From: Bradyrhizobium retamae
GTDB lineage: Bacteria; Pseudomonadota; Alphaproteobacteria; Rhizobiales; Xanthobacteraceae
Length of the DNA: 64,000 nt
Assembly: GCF_001440415.1 (NCBI RefSeq)
Contig: NZ_LLYA01000001.1
Span: 460,608 to 524,607 of the forward strand
Reading direction: 5' to 3'
The notes below the pieces were generated by a model, which had not been told where the DNA came from, made no database searches, and saw nothing but the letters and a program-made list of their open reading frames with translations. The position numbers were made by a program, and so were the translations under genes. The number at the start of each line of letters is the position of its first letter. Position 1 is the first letter of the stretch. Positions 18,476 to 27,183 of this stretch are shown here, in pieces.

Positions 18476-19747
18476 CTACCCCACCGCCAAAATCGTCCCC
18501 TCAACTTCGCCAAAGCCGACGCGGTAGCCGTCGCCCTGGCACCAGCCGCGCATCACGAGCGAATCGCCATCCTCCAGGAACGAGCGCTTCACGCCCTCGG
18601 CCAGCTCGACCGGCTCGGTGCCGTTCCAGCTTATCTCCAACAGGCTGCCGCGCTGGTCCTTCTCCGGACCGGAGATGGTGCCGCTCCCCAAGATATCGCC
18701 GACATTCATGGCGCAGCCTGAAGACGCATGGTGCACGAGCTGCTGCACCGACGACCAGTACATGTATTTGAAATTGGTGCGGCTGATATTTTTCGGCGCG
18801 TTCATCGGCGCGGCGCGCAAGTCCACCTCCAGCGCCATGTCGTAGTTGTTCGGCTGCGTCTGCTGCAAGTACGGCAGCGGCTTCGGATCCTGCACAGGGC
18901 CGTTGAGGCGGAACGGCTCCAGCGCCTCGCGCGTCACCACCCACGGGCTGATCGAGGTCGCGAACACCTTGGCCTGGAACGGACCGAGTGGGACATATTC
19001 CCACTGCTGGATGTCGCGCGCGCTCCAGTCGTTGAGGATCACGAAGCCGAAGATCATTTCCTCGGCCTGCTTCTCGGTGAGCATTTCGCCCATCACCGAT
19101 GGCTGGCCGACCACCAGGCCCATCTCCAGCTCAAAATCGAGCCGCTTGCAGGGGCCGAAACTCGGCATGTCGGCCGTCGGCGGCTTCAATTGGCCGCGCG
19201 GCCGGCGCACCGGCGTGCCGCTGACAACAACCGTGGAGGCGCGGCCGTTATAGCCGATCGGCATGTGCAGCCAGTTCGGCTGTAGCGCATTGTCCTTGCC
19301 GCGGAACATCACGCCGACATTGGTGGCGTGCTCCTTGGACGAATAGAAATCGGTGTAGCCGGAGACCGCGAACGGCATGTGCAGCTTCACGTCCGCCATC
19401 GGCACCAGCGCGCGCTTGCGCAAGGCTTCGTTGTCGCGGAGCTCAGGATGATCGTGCCGCAAAAGCTCGCTGATCCGCGCCCGCGTGCTCGACCAGACCT
19501 TCGGCCCCAGCGCCATGAACGCATTGAGCTGCGGCGCGGCGAACACCGCCGGCTCGACGAGATCGAAGCGGCAGTCCTGCGCGAGCTGCCAGAGATCGAG
19601 CACGTAATCGCCGATCGCGACACCGATGCGTGGGGCGAGCCCGTCCTTGGCGGAGAACACGCCGTAAGGGAGATTCTGGATCGGGAAATGGGAAGTGGGC
19701 GCGACGTCGATGAAGGAGCGGAGTTTGGGATCGTTGGGGTGGGGCAT
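18476..19747 (-). CDS. fahA: fumarylacetoacetase
   Basis: This 423-residue enzyme splits fumarylacetoacetate into fumarate and acetoacetate, the last step of tyrosine breakdown. The N-terminal SH3-like part (to about 120) is followed by the FAA hydrolase domain with YTDFYSSKEHATNVG, a metal-binding DFELEMGLVVG (two acidic ligands), FGFVILNDWSARDIQ and the GSGTISGPEKDQRGSLLEISW end segment. Start at 19747 (MPHPNDPKLRSF) has CGGGAAAACC before it and fits family length. It follows hmgA, 72 bases away, in the homogentisate operon. Confidence 0.95.
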   Translation of the reverse strand: MPHPNDPKLRSFIDVAPTSHFPIQNLPYGVFSAKDGLAPRIGVAIGDYVLDLWQLAQDCRFDLVEPAVFAAPQLNAFMALGPKVWSSTRARISELLRHDHPELRDNEALRKRALVPMADVKLHMPFAVSGYTDFYSSKEHATNVGVMFRGKDNALQPNWLHMPIGYNGRASTVVVSGTPVRRPRGQLKPPTADMPSFGPCKRLDFELEMGLVVGQPSVMGEMLTEKQAEEMIFGFVILNDWSARDIQQWEYVPLGPFQAKVFATSISPWVVTREALEPFRLNGPVQDPKPLPYLQQTQPNNYDMALEVDLRAAPMNAPKNISRTNFKYMYWSSVQQLVHHASSGCAMNVGDILGSGTISGPEKDQRGSLLEISWNGTEPVELAEGVKRSFLEDGDSLVMRGWCQGDGYRVGFGEVEGTILAVG

Positions 19748-19782
19748 GGTTTTCCCGTGAGACGCAGAGGGTACTTTTGTCA

Positions 19783-19814
19783 CTCTCCCCTGGAGGAGCC
19801 CTTCCAGGGGAGGG
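19783..19814. repeat. hairpin between hmgA and fahA
   Basis: CTCTCCCCTGGA and TCCAGGGGAGGG pair over 11 of 12 positions with an eight-base loop. The CTCCCCTGGA core is shared with the arms of the element at 10722-10936. It may modulate read-through from hmgA to fahA. Confidence 0.55.
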
Positions 19815-19819
19815 TAAGA

Positions 19820-21166
19820 TCACGGCTTGTTCGGATCGAACCGCTTCTCAAGTCCCTTCCAGCAATCGGCGTAGTCATCCTGCAGCGTCGCCGACGTCGC
19901 CGCGTGCTCGGTCACCCGCTGCGGGAAACGCGTCTCGAACATGAAGGCCATGGTGCCGGTCAGCTTTACCGGCTTCAGCTCGCCATTGCTGGCGTGATCG
20001 AAGGCTTCGCGGTCGGGACCGTGCGGCAGCATCATGTTGTGCAGCGAGATGCCGCCGGGCACAAAACCCTGCGGCTTGGCGTCGTAGACGCCGTAGATCA
20101 GCCCCATGAACTCCGACATGATGTTCATATGATACCAGGGCGGGCGGAAGGTGTTTTCGGCGACCGCCCAGCGCTCCGGGAAGATGACGAAGTCGATATT
20201 CGCGGTGCCTGCGGTCTCCGACGGCGAGGTCAGCACCGTAAAGATCGAGGGGTCGGGGTGGTCGAAGCCGATGGCGCCGACCGGCGAGAACGTGCGCAGA
20301 TCGTATTTGTAGGGCGCGTAGTTGCCGTGCCAGGCCACCACGTCGATCGGCGAATGCGGCAGCGTCGCCTTGAACAGCGAGCCGCCCCATTTCACGTAGA
20401 GCTCCGTTGGCGTGTCCTTGTCCTCATAGCTAGCGACCGGCGTGAGGAAGTCGCGCGAATTGGCGAGGCAGTTGGCGCCGATCGGCCCGCGCTCCGGCAG
20501 CGTGAAGGCGCCGCCGTAATTCTCGCAGAGATAGCCGCGCGCAGGTCCATTCGGAATCTCCACCCGGAATTTCACGCCGCGCGGGATCACTGCGATCTCG
20601 CCCGGCTCGATGTCGATGCGGCCGAACTCGGTGACGAGGCGCAGGTTGCCCTGCTGGGCCACGAACATCATCTCGCCGTCGGCATTATAGAAATGCTGAT
20701 CGATCATCGACTTGGTGATGAGATAGACGTGCGCGGCCATGCCGGCCTGCGTATTGGCGTCGCCCGCCGTCGTCATGGTCTGCACGCCCTGCAGGAACGT
20801 CTTGTCTTCCTTCGGGATCGGCGCCGGATCCCAGCGCAGTTGCGCGATCGGCAAATCATACTCATGGCACGGCGCGGTGCGCCACAGCCCGGCATCAACT
20901 TTCGCAAAACGGCCCGAATGTTTCACCGACGGGCGGATGCGATAGAGCCAGGAGCGCTCATTGCTGCCGCGTGGCGCGGTGAACGGCGAGCCGGAGAGCT
21001 GTTCGGCGTAGAGCCCGTAGGCGCAGCGCTGCGGCGAATTGCGGCCCATCGGCAGCGCACCGGGCAAGGCTTCGGTTTCAAAACTGTTGCCGAAACCGGA
21101 CATATAACCCGGCGTCAGTTGTGCGCTGCTGCGAACGATCTGATCAGGCGAGGTGTTGATATTCAT
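19820..21166 (-). CDS. hmgA: homogentisate 1,2-dioxygenase
   Basis: This 448-residue Fe(II) enzyme opens the ring of homogentisate to maleylacetoacetate. Family marks are [19 protein letters not shown] at the start, [21 protein letters not shown], and the metal-binding end region [21 protein letters not shown] and [10 protein letters not shown], which hold the His and Glu ligands. Full length. It starts 3 bases after the stop of the MBL-fold gene and precedes fahA. A maleylacetoacetate isomerase gene (maiA), needed between the two, is not in the window. Confidence 0.96.
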   Translation of the reverse strand: MNINTSPDQIVRSSAQLTPGYMSGFGNSFETEALPGALPMGRNSPQRCAYGLYAEQLSGSPFTAPRGSNERSWLYRIRPSVKHSGRFAKVDAGLWRTAPCHEYDLPIAQLRWDPAPIPKEDKTFLQGVQTMTTAGDANTQAGMAAHVYLITKSMIDQHFYNADGEMMFVAQQGNLRLVTEFGRIDIEPGEIAVIPRGVKFRVEIPNGPARGYLCENYGGAFTLPERGPIGANCLANSRDFLTPVASYEDKDTPTELYVKWGGSLFKATLPHSPIDVVAWHGNYAPYKYDLRTFSPVGAIGFDHPDPSIFTVLTSPSETAGTANIDFVIFPERWAVAENTFRPPWYHMNIMSEFMGLIYGVYDAKPQGFVPGGISLHNMMLPHGPDREAFDHASNGELKPVKLTGTMAFMFETRFPQRVTEHAATSATLQDDYADCWKGLEKRFDPNKP

Positions 21167-21169
21167 GGT

Positions 21170-22126
21170 CTATCCTCCTCCTTGCAGGGCGGCCCACATT
21201 TCCTGGTCGCGCTTGTCGGTCCAGATCACGGGATCGTCTATTCCCGAAGCCTCGTCGAACGCGCGTGAGACGTTGAACGGCAGGCAGTGCTCGTAAATGG
21301 CGAAGCTGGAAAATTTTGGATCCATCACCTCGCGCGTCGCGGCAAAGGTCTCTTTCAGCGTGCGGCCCTTGGCAACCGAGCTTTCCGCGGCGCCATAGAG
21401 CGTTGTGACGAAGTCGCGCGTCATCGCGATCGCGTCGCGCCCGGTTGAAAGTCCCTTCAGCGCGTCGCCGCGGCCCGGCGCGATCGCCTTCGGATTGAAG
21501 GCGCGAATTTCATTCAGCGTCATCGGCCATTCACGCAAATGCGCATCGCCGCAATAGCAGGCCGAGTGATATTCGATGAGGTCGCCGGAAAACATCACCT
21601 CGGCATCCGGCACCCAGGCCACGATATCGCCCGACGTATGCCCGGCGCCGAGCTGCATCAGCCGCACCTCGCGCTTACCTAGAAAGATCGACATCTCGCC
21701 TTCAAATGTCAGCGTCGGCCAGGTCAACCCGGGAATGCTCTGCGCATCCTGGAACAGCCGGGGAAAGCGGCCGTACTCAGAATCCCAATCCTGCTGGCCG
21801 CGCTCCTCGATCAGCCGGTAGGTTTCGGCCGACGACACGATGCCCTGCGCCTTGTAGGCGGAGGCGCCGAGCACGCGGACGGCGTGATAGTGCGACAGCA
21901 CGACATATTTGATTGGCTTGTCGGTGACGGTGCGCACCCGCTCGATCACTTTGTTGGCCATCGCCGGCGTCGACTGGGCGTCGAACACAAGGCAGCCGTC
22001 GTCGCCAACGATGATCGCGGAGTTCGGATCGCCCTCGGCGGTGAAGGCGTAGAGATCAGTGCCTATCTCGGAGAAGGTGACCTTCTTCTCCGCCAGATCG
22101 GTGGTAGACGCGAAACCTTTAGCCAT
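21170..22126 (-). CDS. MBL-fold protein with altered metal motif, in homogentisate operon
   Basis: This 318-residue protein has the metallo-beta-lactamase fold: LVFDAQSTPAMANKVIERV, a first metal motif, LGAGHTSGDIVAWVPDAEVMFSGDLIEYHS, and a C-terminal helical part. The canonical HxHxDH is HYHAVR here (residues 79-84): the Asp is Val and the last His is Arg, while the downstream GHTSGD and FSGD remain. So the second metal site is probably lost and catalysis may differ or be absent. Start at 22126 (ATG, with GGAATCG upstream). It sits directly before hmgA (3-base gap), so a role in aromatic breakdown or product clearance is inferred. Confidence 0.85.
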   Translation of the reverse strand: MAKGFASTTDLAEKKVTFSEIGTDLYAFTAEGDPNSAIIVGDDGCLVFDAQSTPAMANKVIERVRTVTDKPIKYVVLSHYHAVRVLGASAYKAQGIVSSAETYRLIEERGQQDWDSEYGRFPRLFQDAQSIPGLTWPTLTFEGEMSIFLGKREVRLMQLGAGHTSGDIVAWVPDAEVMFSGDLIEYHSACYCGDAHLREWPMTLNEIRAFNPKAIAPGRGDALKGLSTGRDAIAMTRDFVTTLYGAAESSVAKGRTLKETFAATREVMDPKFSSFAIYEHCLPFNVSRAFDEASGIDDPVIWTDKRDQEMWAALQGGG

Positions 22127-22162
22127 CAATTCGATTCCTGACTTCGTTTAAGGGACGAATTA

Positions 22163-22384
22163 CTATTGCTGTTGCTGCTGCTGGCTCGCATCGAGCATCC
22201 GCCGAGCGGCGAGCGCGATCGCCTCCTTCAGCACATCGAGGTCGCCGATGTGATTGGCGAGGATGAGAACCAGTGCCGCATCAAGATCGGCGCTTTGCTC
22301 GTCGTTCAGTCCACGATGCGCCTCGACGATGGCGCGGAACGCGTCATCAGGCTTGGCAAAGTTCGAACTGGTCGATAGCGCCAT
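22163..22384 (-). CDS. DUF2783 small protein
   Basis: This 73-residue acidic protein has the DUF2783 pattern: FAKPDDAFRAIVEAHRGLNDEQSA, then LVLILANHIGDLDVLKEAI. It ends in a run of glutamines encoded by a CTG/TTG-type repeat on the plus strand. It starts 9 bases after the stop of the FAD monooxygenase and is followed by the MBL gene, so it is translated with them. No enzymatic motif is visible; a coupling or stabilising subunit for the monooxygenase is the best inference. Confidence 0.8.
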   Translation of the reverse strand: MALSTSSNFAKPDDAFRAIVEAHRGLNDEQSADLDAALVLILANHIGDLDVLKEAIALAARRMLDASQQQQQQ

Positions 22385-22393
22385 GACGAAACC

Positions 22394-24007
22394 TCAGTTG
22401 TGGCCGGCGGCACGCGCGAGCGCGGCGTCGAGTGCCGCCCGGGTCGGACGCCGAAAGCGCGCCGCGATGTAGCCATCGGGACGCAGCAAATAGGCCGTGC
22501 CGGGCTCGGCGTTGTAGCGACTGGCGGCAAGACCTGCAGAATCGGCAAGGCCACCGTTGCCGCCGACCCGGATATTGCCCAATCGTTCCGGCAGCTCCGG
22601 CGCAGCACCATTGCTAAACTCCAGCAGCGTGAACCCCGTTCCCGCCCGGATGAAAGCATCGGTGAGATACATCGGTTCGCCGCTCCGGCCTGCAACGGGC
22701 GCATCCGGCATCGAGGCGCCGGGACGCGGGCCGCCGCGCCAGGAATCGCTATCGGCGGTCGAAAGCGGCGTTTCGTAGATCGACGGTGTCGAGAGACGCC
22801 CCGCATTCACCATCCGCTTGCCGAACTCGGTTTCCCTGGCGAGCGACAGCACTGCCTTGCGCAACCGCGCCTCCTGGTGCGAGTTGGGCGCCATGAAATC
22901 GGTCGAGCGGGTGGATTCACGGATATTCTCGTCGGCCGCGGCGCTGCGCTCGATGTGGTAGCTCTCGAGCAGCGCCTCGGGCGAGATACCCCGCAGCACG
23001 CGATCGAGTTTCCACGCCAGATTCTCGGCGTCCTCGAGCCCGGAATTGGCGCCACGCGCGCCGAACGGCGAGACCTGATGCGCGGCATCGCCGGCAAAGA
23101 TCACCCGGCCATGAATGAACTTGTTCATCCGCCGGCACTGGAATTTGTACAGTGATATCCATTCGAAATCGAACTTGTCGTGACCGAGCATGCGGGCGAT
23201 GCGTGGCCGCACGTTCTCCGGCAGCTTTTCAACGGCCGGATCGGCGAAGCGATTAAGCTGCAGGTCGATCCGCCAAATGTCGTCCGGCTGCTTGTGCAGG
23301 AGCGCGGAGCGCCCGGCGTGGAACGGCGGATCGAACCAGAACCAGCGCTCGGTTGGAAATGCCGCGGTCATCTTAACGTCGGCGATCAGGAACTGGTCTT
23401 CGAACACCTGGCCCGCAAACTCCGCCCCCACCATTTGCCGCAGCGAGGATCGGGCGCCGTCGCAGGCGACCACGTATTGCGCCGCCAGCCGATAGGGGCC
23501 GTCCGGCGTCTGGATCGTCAGCACCACATGGTCGTTGTGCGGCTCGAGCCCGGTCACCTTGTTGCGCCAGCGCAGGTCGATCTCGGGGAGTTCCTCGACA
23601 CGATCGACCAGATAGGCTTCCGCGTAGAATTGCTGCAGGTTGATGAAGGCTGGCCGCTTGTGACCCTCCTCGGGCAGCAAATTGAACTGGTAGAGCTGGG
23701 AGTCGCCGTGAAAGATCTTGCCGACGCTCCACACCACGCCCTTGTCGACCATGCGCTGGCCGATGCCAAGCCGGTCCCAGAATTCGAGCGAGCGTTTGGA
23801 GAAGCAGATCGCCCGCGAGCCCTCGCCGATCCGGTCAGCGTCGTCGAGCAGCACGACCGCTTGCCCGCGCTGCGCCAGATCGATCGCCAGCGACAGCCCA
23901 ACTGGACCAGCGCCCACAACGACGATCGGATGCTCGGCCACGTTCGCGCCTGCCCGATCCTGGTCGGAGTGGCGACGATAGCCGAATTGGGTTTTAGTCA
24001 GCGCCAT
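22394..24007 (-). CDS. FAD-dependent aromatic monooxygenase (class A), first gene of homogentisate operon
   Basis: This 537-residue flavoprotein belongs to the phenol/3-(hydroxyphenyl)propionate hydroxylase family. It has the FAD dinucleotide fold VVVGAGPVGLSLAIDLAQRG (about 28-47), a VACDGARSS motif (about 180) and the ribityl-binding GRVIFAGDAAHQVSPFGARGANSGLEDAENLAWKL (about 300). It should hydroxylate an aromatic acid with NAD(P)H and oxygen. Given hmgA and fahA downstream, conversion of a 3-hydroxyphenylacetate-like compound to homogentisate is plausible. Start is ATG at 24007. The promoter region, shared with a divergent MarR gene, contains a dispersed repeat. Confidence 0.9.
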   Translation of the reverse strand: MALTKTQFGYRRHSDQDRAGANVAEHPIVVVGAGPVGLSLAIDLAQRGQAVVLLDDADRIGEGSRAICFSKRSLEFWDRLGIGQRMVDKGVVWSVGKIFHGDSQLYQFNLLPEEGHKRPAFINLQQFYAEAYLVDRVEELPEIDLRWRNKVTGLEPHNDHVVLTIQTPDGPYRLAAQYVVACDGARSSLRQMVGAEFAGQVFEDQFLIADVKMTAAFPTERWFWFDPPFHAGRSALLHKQPDDIWRIDLQLNRFADPAVEKLPENVRPRIARMLGHDKFDFEWISLYKFQCRRMNKFIHGRVIFAGDAAHQVSPFGARGANSGLEDAENLAWKLDRVLRGISPEALLESYHIERSAAADENIRESTRSTDFMAPNSHQEARLRKAVLSLARETEFGKRMVNAGRLSTPSIYETPLSTADSDSWRGGPRPGASMPDAPVAGRSGEPMYLTDAFIRAGTGFTLLEFSNGAAPELPERLGNIRVGGNGGLADSAGLAASRYNAEPGTAYLLRPDGYIAARFRRPTRAALDAALARAAGHN

Positions 24008-24022
24008 GCGGGTCAACCCTAG

Positions 24023-24082
24023 AGATCTTGTTCTGACGCGTTTTCTTGACGCGAACCGGTATCCACTTCGCTCGAAAACGCT
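24023..24082. repeat. dispersed palindromic repeat, copy 2 (GACGCGTTTTCTTGACGCG family)
   Basis: Nearly identical to 3665-3724, differing in a few positions; this copy has ACCGGTATCC and CGCTCGAAAACGC where copy 1 has ACCGGTGTCC and CGCTGGAAAACGC. It lies between the monooxygenase and the MarR gene. Confidence 0.85.
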
Positions 24083-24174
24083 GGCTAGCGGCCTGCAACC
24101 CTGCTAATTAGTCTCACGTGCAACTATCTTAAACCCCTGGCCGGGTCCGGCGTCAACTCAAATCGAGGCGATTC

Positions 24175-24714
24175 TTGCCAAAAGCGATGTCAGGCGAAAT
24201 GGCGGCCGGTTCGCGGGAAGAAAGCGCGCCGAAAAGGGCCGCACGACTGGACCTCTTCAAGTTCGTGCCGTTCCGGCTCAACCGGCTGGCGGCGGAAGTC
24301 AGCTCCGCACTCTCGGCCGAATATGCGGCGCGCTATGGGCTCGATATTCCGGAATGGCGCGTGCTGGCGACGCTCGGCTTCCGCCACGATGCCTGCAGCG
24401 CGCAATACATCGCCCACTGCACCCGCACCCACAAATCCACCATCAGCCGCGCGGTCACCTCGCTGATGAAGCGGCAGATCGTCGAGCGTGTCGAGAACGA
24501 GGACGACCGCCGCGAATTCCGCCTGCGTCTGACGCACAAGGGCGAAGCGCTCTACGAGGAATTGATCCCGCGGCTGCTGCGCAGGGAACAGGAGATTCTC
24601 TCCTGTCTGTCCGCGCAGGAGCGCAAGGATTTCGCGCGGCTGCTGGGGAAGATCGAGGCGAGCCTCGACCTGGTGCAAACTAGCGAAGAGGCTGACGCGA
24701 AGGAAGCTTACTGA
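24175..24714 (+). CDS. MarR family transcriptional regulator
   Basis: This 179-residue winged-helix protein has a basic N-terminal extension, then FVPFRLNRLAAEVSSALS, the recognition region CTRTHKSTISRAVTSLMKRQIVERV and the wing ENEDDRREFRLRLTHKGEALYEEL. It is divergent from the monooxygenase-hmgA-fahA operon and very likely represses it until an aromatic acid is present. The start is taken as TTG at 24175 because GAGG lies six bases before; ATG codons at 24187 and 24199 are possible. An 8-base palindrome CTAATTAG (24104-24111) in the shared promoter could be part of its operator. Confidence 0.9.
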   Translation: MPKAMSGEMAAGSREESAPKRAARLDLFKFVPFRLNRLAAEVSSALSAEYAARYGLDIPEWRVLATLGFRHDACSAQYIAHCTRTHKSTISRAVTSLMKRQIVERVENEDDRREFRLRLTHKGEALYEELIPRLLRREQEILSCLSAQERKDFARLLGKIEASLDLVQTSEEADAKEAY

Positions 24715-24738
24715 CCGGCTTGAGCGCTGTGCCGAGGC

Positions 24739-25083
24739 TCACTTCACGGCCGTCACCACGATCTCCACGATATGAGGCGGCTCGAGATCGACGCCGATGC
24801 AGGCGCGCATTGGCGGATTTTTGGTATCGACCCATTCGTCCCAGGCGCGGTTCATCTCGCCCTTCCGATTGATATCGGTGATGTAGACGATAGCCGAGAG
24901 AATCTTGCTCTTGTCCGTGCCGCACAGCGCGAGACTTTCGTCGATCCGGGCGAGTGCCTTTACACTCTGCTCGTACATCGACGGGGTAACGGGGTCGGGC
25001 GCGACAGCCACCGTGAACACCAGATCGTCGTGCGCGACGGCGCGGCTGCGGGTTGGTGTAAGCCCGGCAAAGCGTTGAATCAT
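24739..25083 (-). CDS. RidA family protein
   Basis: This 114-residue protein has the YjgF/YER057c/UK114 fold marks: a VAPDP segment, YEQSVKALARIDESLALCG, ILSAIVYITDI and PPMRACIGVDLEPP, where the arginine corresponds to the one that binds the ligand carboxylate in RidA. The family hydrolyses reactive enamine/imine intermediates. It ends an operon of MBL protein and HIBADH-like dehydrogenase, starting 12 bases after the latter, with GGAGATAATC as ribosome site. It probably detoxifies an intermediate of that pathway. Confidence 0.88.
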   Translation of the reverse strand: MIQRFAGLTPTRSRAVAHDDLVFTVAVAPDPVTPSMYEQSVKALARIDESLALCGTDKSKILSAIVYITDINRKGEMNRAWDEWVDTKNPPMRACIGVDLEPPHIVEIVVTAVK

Positions 25084-25095
25084 GATTATCTCCGA

Positions 25096-25977
25096 TTAGC
25101 GGCCAATATGTTTCGCGATGACCGGGAAATAATTATCGCCCGATCCGGCATCGATCGCCTCCTGCAGAATCGTTCTGACCAGCTCCGCACCGCGGATTTT
25201 CAATCCCGCATCGGCTGCGAGCTCCAGCGCATAGGAAAGATCCTTCAGCGCATATTCGGTCGAGAACGCGCGCTCCGGAAAATTGCCCGGCACGATCGCC
25301 TTCATGCCGTGATTGCGTAGCGCAAAGCTGTCGGCCGAACCCTTGGAGAGCGTGTCGAGCAACAGCTTTGGGTCGACGCCATTCTGCTTCGCGACAGCGA
25401 CCGCCTCGGCGAGCGCGTTGACGGTTTCGAACAGCACCATGTTGTTGAGAATCTTCGTCACCTGCCCCGAGCCGACGTCGCCGCAATGGGTGACATCAGT
25501 GGCAAAGCAACCGATCAGTGGCTCGATCTCGGTGTAAAGCGCGGGCGTCGCGCCAACCATCACGCTCAGCGTGCCGTCCTGCGCCGCCTGGCGCGTACGC
25601 GCGATCGGCGCGTCGGCCCAGGACGCATCCTTGGCCTGCAGCAGCTTGGCAAACTCCCGGGTTTGGCCGACTGACGACGTGCCGAGATCGACGACGATTT
25701 GGCCGCTGCGGATGTTCTTCAGGATGCCGTCGCCCTCGAACACCGCACGCACATGTTTGGCGCTGGGCAGGCAGAGGAACAGCCAATCGCTTTGCCTGAC
25801 GACGTCGGCGACGGAGCCAGCGGCCTTCGCGCCCTCGGCCTGCAGCCGCGCCAGCGGCTCGGCCGCAACATCGAACGCGATCATGCGCTTACCGCTCTTC
25901 TTCACGAGATTGCGGCAGATCGGCTCGCCCATCACGCCGAGGCCGATGAAGCCGATCGTGTTGTACGCTGGCATCAT
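25096..25977 (-). CDS. 3-hydroxyisobutyrate dehydrogenase-like NAD(P)-dependent oxidoreductase
   Basis: This 293-residue beta-hydroxyacid dehydrogenase has the N-terminal dinucleotide fold IGFIGLGVMGEPICRNLVK, a substrate loop, the DAPIARTRQAAQDGTLSVMVG segment (usual DAPVSGG... form, altered here to IARTRQ), and the catalytic lysine in GSGQVTKILNNM. The changed substrate loop suggests a substrate other than 3-hydroxyisobutyrate. Two ATG codons stand together at the start; the first is used. It lies between the MBL gene (9 bases) and ridA (12 bases). Confidence 0.88.
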   Translation of the reverse strand: MMPAYNTIGFIGLGVMGEPICRNLVKKSGKRMIAFDVAAEPLARLQAEGAKAAGSVADVVRQSDWLFLCLPSAKHVRAVFEGDGILKNIRSGQIVVDLGTSSVGQTREFAKLLQAKDASWADAPIARTRQAAQDGTLSVMVGATPALYTEIEPLIGCFATDVTHCGDVGSGQVTKILNNMVLFETVNALAEAVAVAKQNGVDPKLLLDTLSKGSADSFALRNHGMKAIVPGNFPERAFSTEYALKDLSYALELAADAGLKIRGAELVRTILQEAIDAGSGDNYFPVIAKHIGR

Positions 25978-25986
25978 AACAGTCCG

Positions 25987-26793
25987 CTATTTCGTGAAAG
26001 AACGCGACGGTGCTAGGTGCAGCGCGAATGCGTCGACCTTATCGCTGGCGCGCGGGTAGATCTCGCTCACGATCGGATCGTGACCGGGAATGAAGCGGTC
26101 GGGATGGCCGGCCAGGCGCTCGACGATTTCCCAGCCCTGCGCCATGTCGCCGACATTGTAGACGATCGGAAACGGGCTGCGCTTGTGCAAATTGGCGTAG
26201 TAGTGCGAAGCGTCCGACGCCAGCACCACCGGCCCCCGCGCAGTTTCGACGCGCACGACCTGCAGGCCATCGGAATGGCCGCCGACGCGATGCACCGTCA
26301 CGCCGGGGGCGATCTCGCCGTCGCCGGAATGGAAAGTGACGCGCTCGCCATAGACGTGGCGCACCATGGTGGTGACGTGCTCGACCGAAAACGGATGCCG
26401 CAACATGCCGTTGCACATGCAGCGCCCGGTCGCGTAGCTCATCTCGCGGTCCTGCAGATGAAACCGCGCGTTCGGGAAGCGATCGAGGTTGCCGGCGTGA
26501 TCGTAGTGCAGATGGGTGACGATCACGTCTCGAATTGTATCGGCGGCAACGCCGAAATCCGCCAGTGCGTCGACCGGATTGAGCGTGAGTTTGCGCGAAC
26601 GCGCTTTTGCCTCCTCGGCATTGAAGCCGGTGTCGACCAGGATGTCGCGGCCGCTCCCTCGGATCAGCCAGACGAAGTAATCCAGGTCCTGCGCCGTGGT
26701 GTCGTGCGGATCGGGGATCAGAAAATTCAAATGAGGAGTGCGGGGCGACATCGTCGCATAGCGCAGGGCATAGATCTCGTAGGCGTTTCCCAT
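25987..26793 (-). CDS. MBL-fold hydrolase, N-acyl homoserine lactonase-like
   Basis: This 268-residue metallo-beta-lactamase-fold protein has intact metal ligands: THLHYDHAGN (HxHxDH), GGHSDGLQVV, a bridging Asp in ASDASHYYAN and a late His in PGHDPIV. This is the arrangement of AHL lactonases, but the same family also holds other lactonases. The start at 26793 (MGNAYEIYALRYATM) matches homologues; the upstream in-frame extension is not conserved-looking. It leads an operon with a HIBADH-like dehydrogenase and RidA, which suggests lactone or ester opening in a catabolic route rather than quorum quenching. A CRP-like site lies 129 bases upstream. Confidence 0.85.
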   Translation of the reverse strand: MGNAYEIYALRYATMSPRTPHLNFLIPDPHDTTAQDLDYFVWLIRGSGRDILVDTGFNAEEAKARSRKLTLNPVDALADFGVAADTIRDVIVTHLHYDHAGNLDRFPNARFHLQDREMSYATGRCMCNGMLRHPFSVEHVTTMVRHVYGERVTFHSGDGEIAPGVTVHRVGGHSDGLQVVRVETARGPVVLASDASHYYANLHKRSPFPIVYNVGDMAQGWEIVERLAGHPDRFIPGHDPIVSEIYPRASDKVDAFALHLAPSRSFTK

Positions 26794-26921
26794 CGGTGTC
26801 ACTTTTCTTTGTGCTGAACTTTTCTTTGCTGAACTTGGCCGGTACCGGCAGCAAGCCATTGTCATCTGCGAAGGTCAAACGCGGTGCGCGAATGACGACC
26901 GCGTGGCATTGCAGAGCACTA

Positions 26922-26937
26922 TGTGAGAGGGGTCACA
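26922..26937. promoter_or_regulatory. CRP-like site TGTGA-GAGGGG-TCACA
   Basis: A perfect match to the classic CRP half-sites TGTGA and TCACA with six-base spacing. It is 129 bases upstream of the MBL start and 319 bases upstream of the caspase-like gene. The window encodes a Crp-family protein with a matching recognition helix. Confidence 0.55.
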
Positions 26938-27154
26938 TTTCCATGGTGGTCGTAACCCGCGGGTGACCCGGGTATGACCGTCACATTCGGAAGCAGCCGG
27001 GTATCACGAAAGGATGGTCGAGCAGATCGGGAACCGGTTGCACAGACCCAGTCCGCGCGCGGAGGTGTTGCCGCCCGTCAACATTGTTTATTCCCTTCAC
27101 CCACGCGGTGCGGTCGCGGTTAATTGTCGCAATTAGTGACGAGATCGCAAGCGG

Positions 27155-27183
27155 TTGACGTGCTGTGCGCGCGGTTTGATAAT
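27155..27183 (+). promoter_or_regulatory. sigma-70-like promoter of the caspase-like gene
   Basis: TTGACG (27155-27160) and GATAAT (27178-27183) are separated by 17 bases, leaving a leader of about 65 bases before the ATG at 27256. Confidence 0.5.

Noticed and set aside
19328..21268. A 646-codon open frame on the plus strand opposite fahA and hmgA
   Set aside because: It overlaps two certain enzyme genes in antisense and has the composition of a shadow frame.
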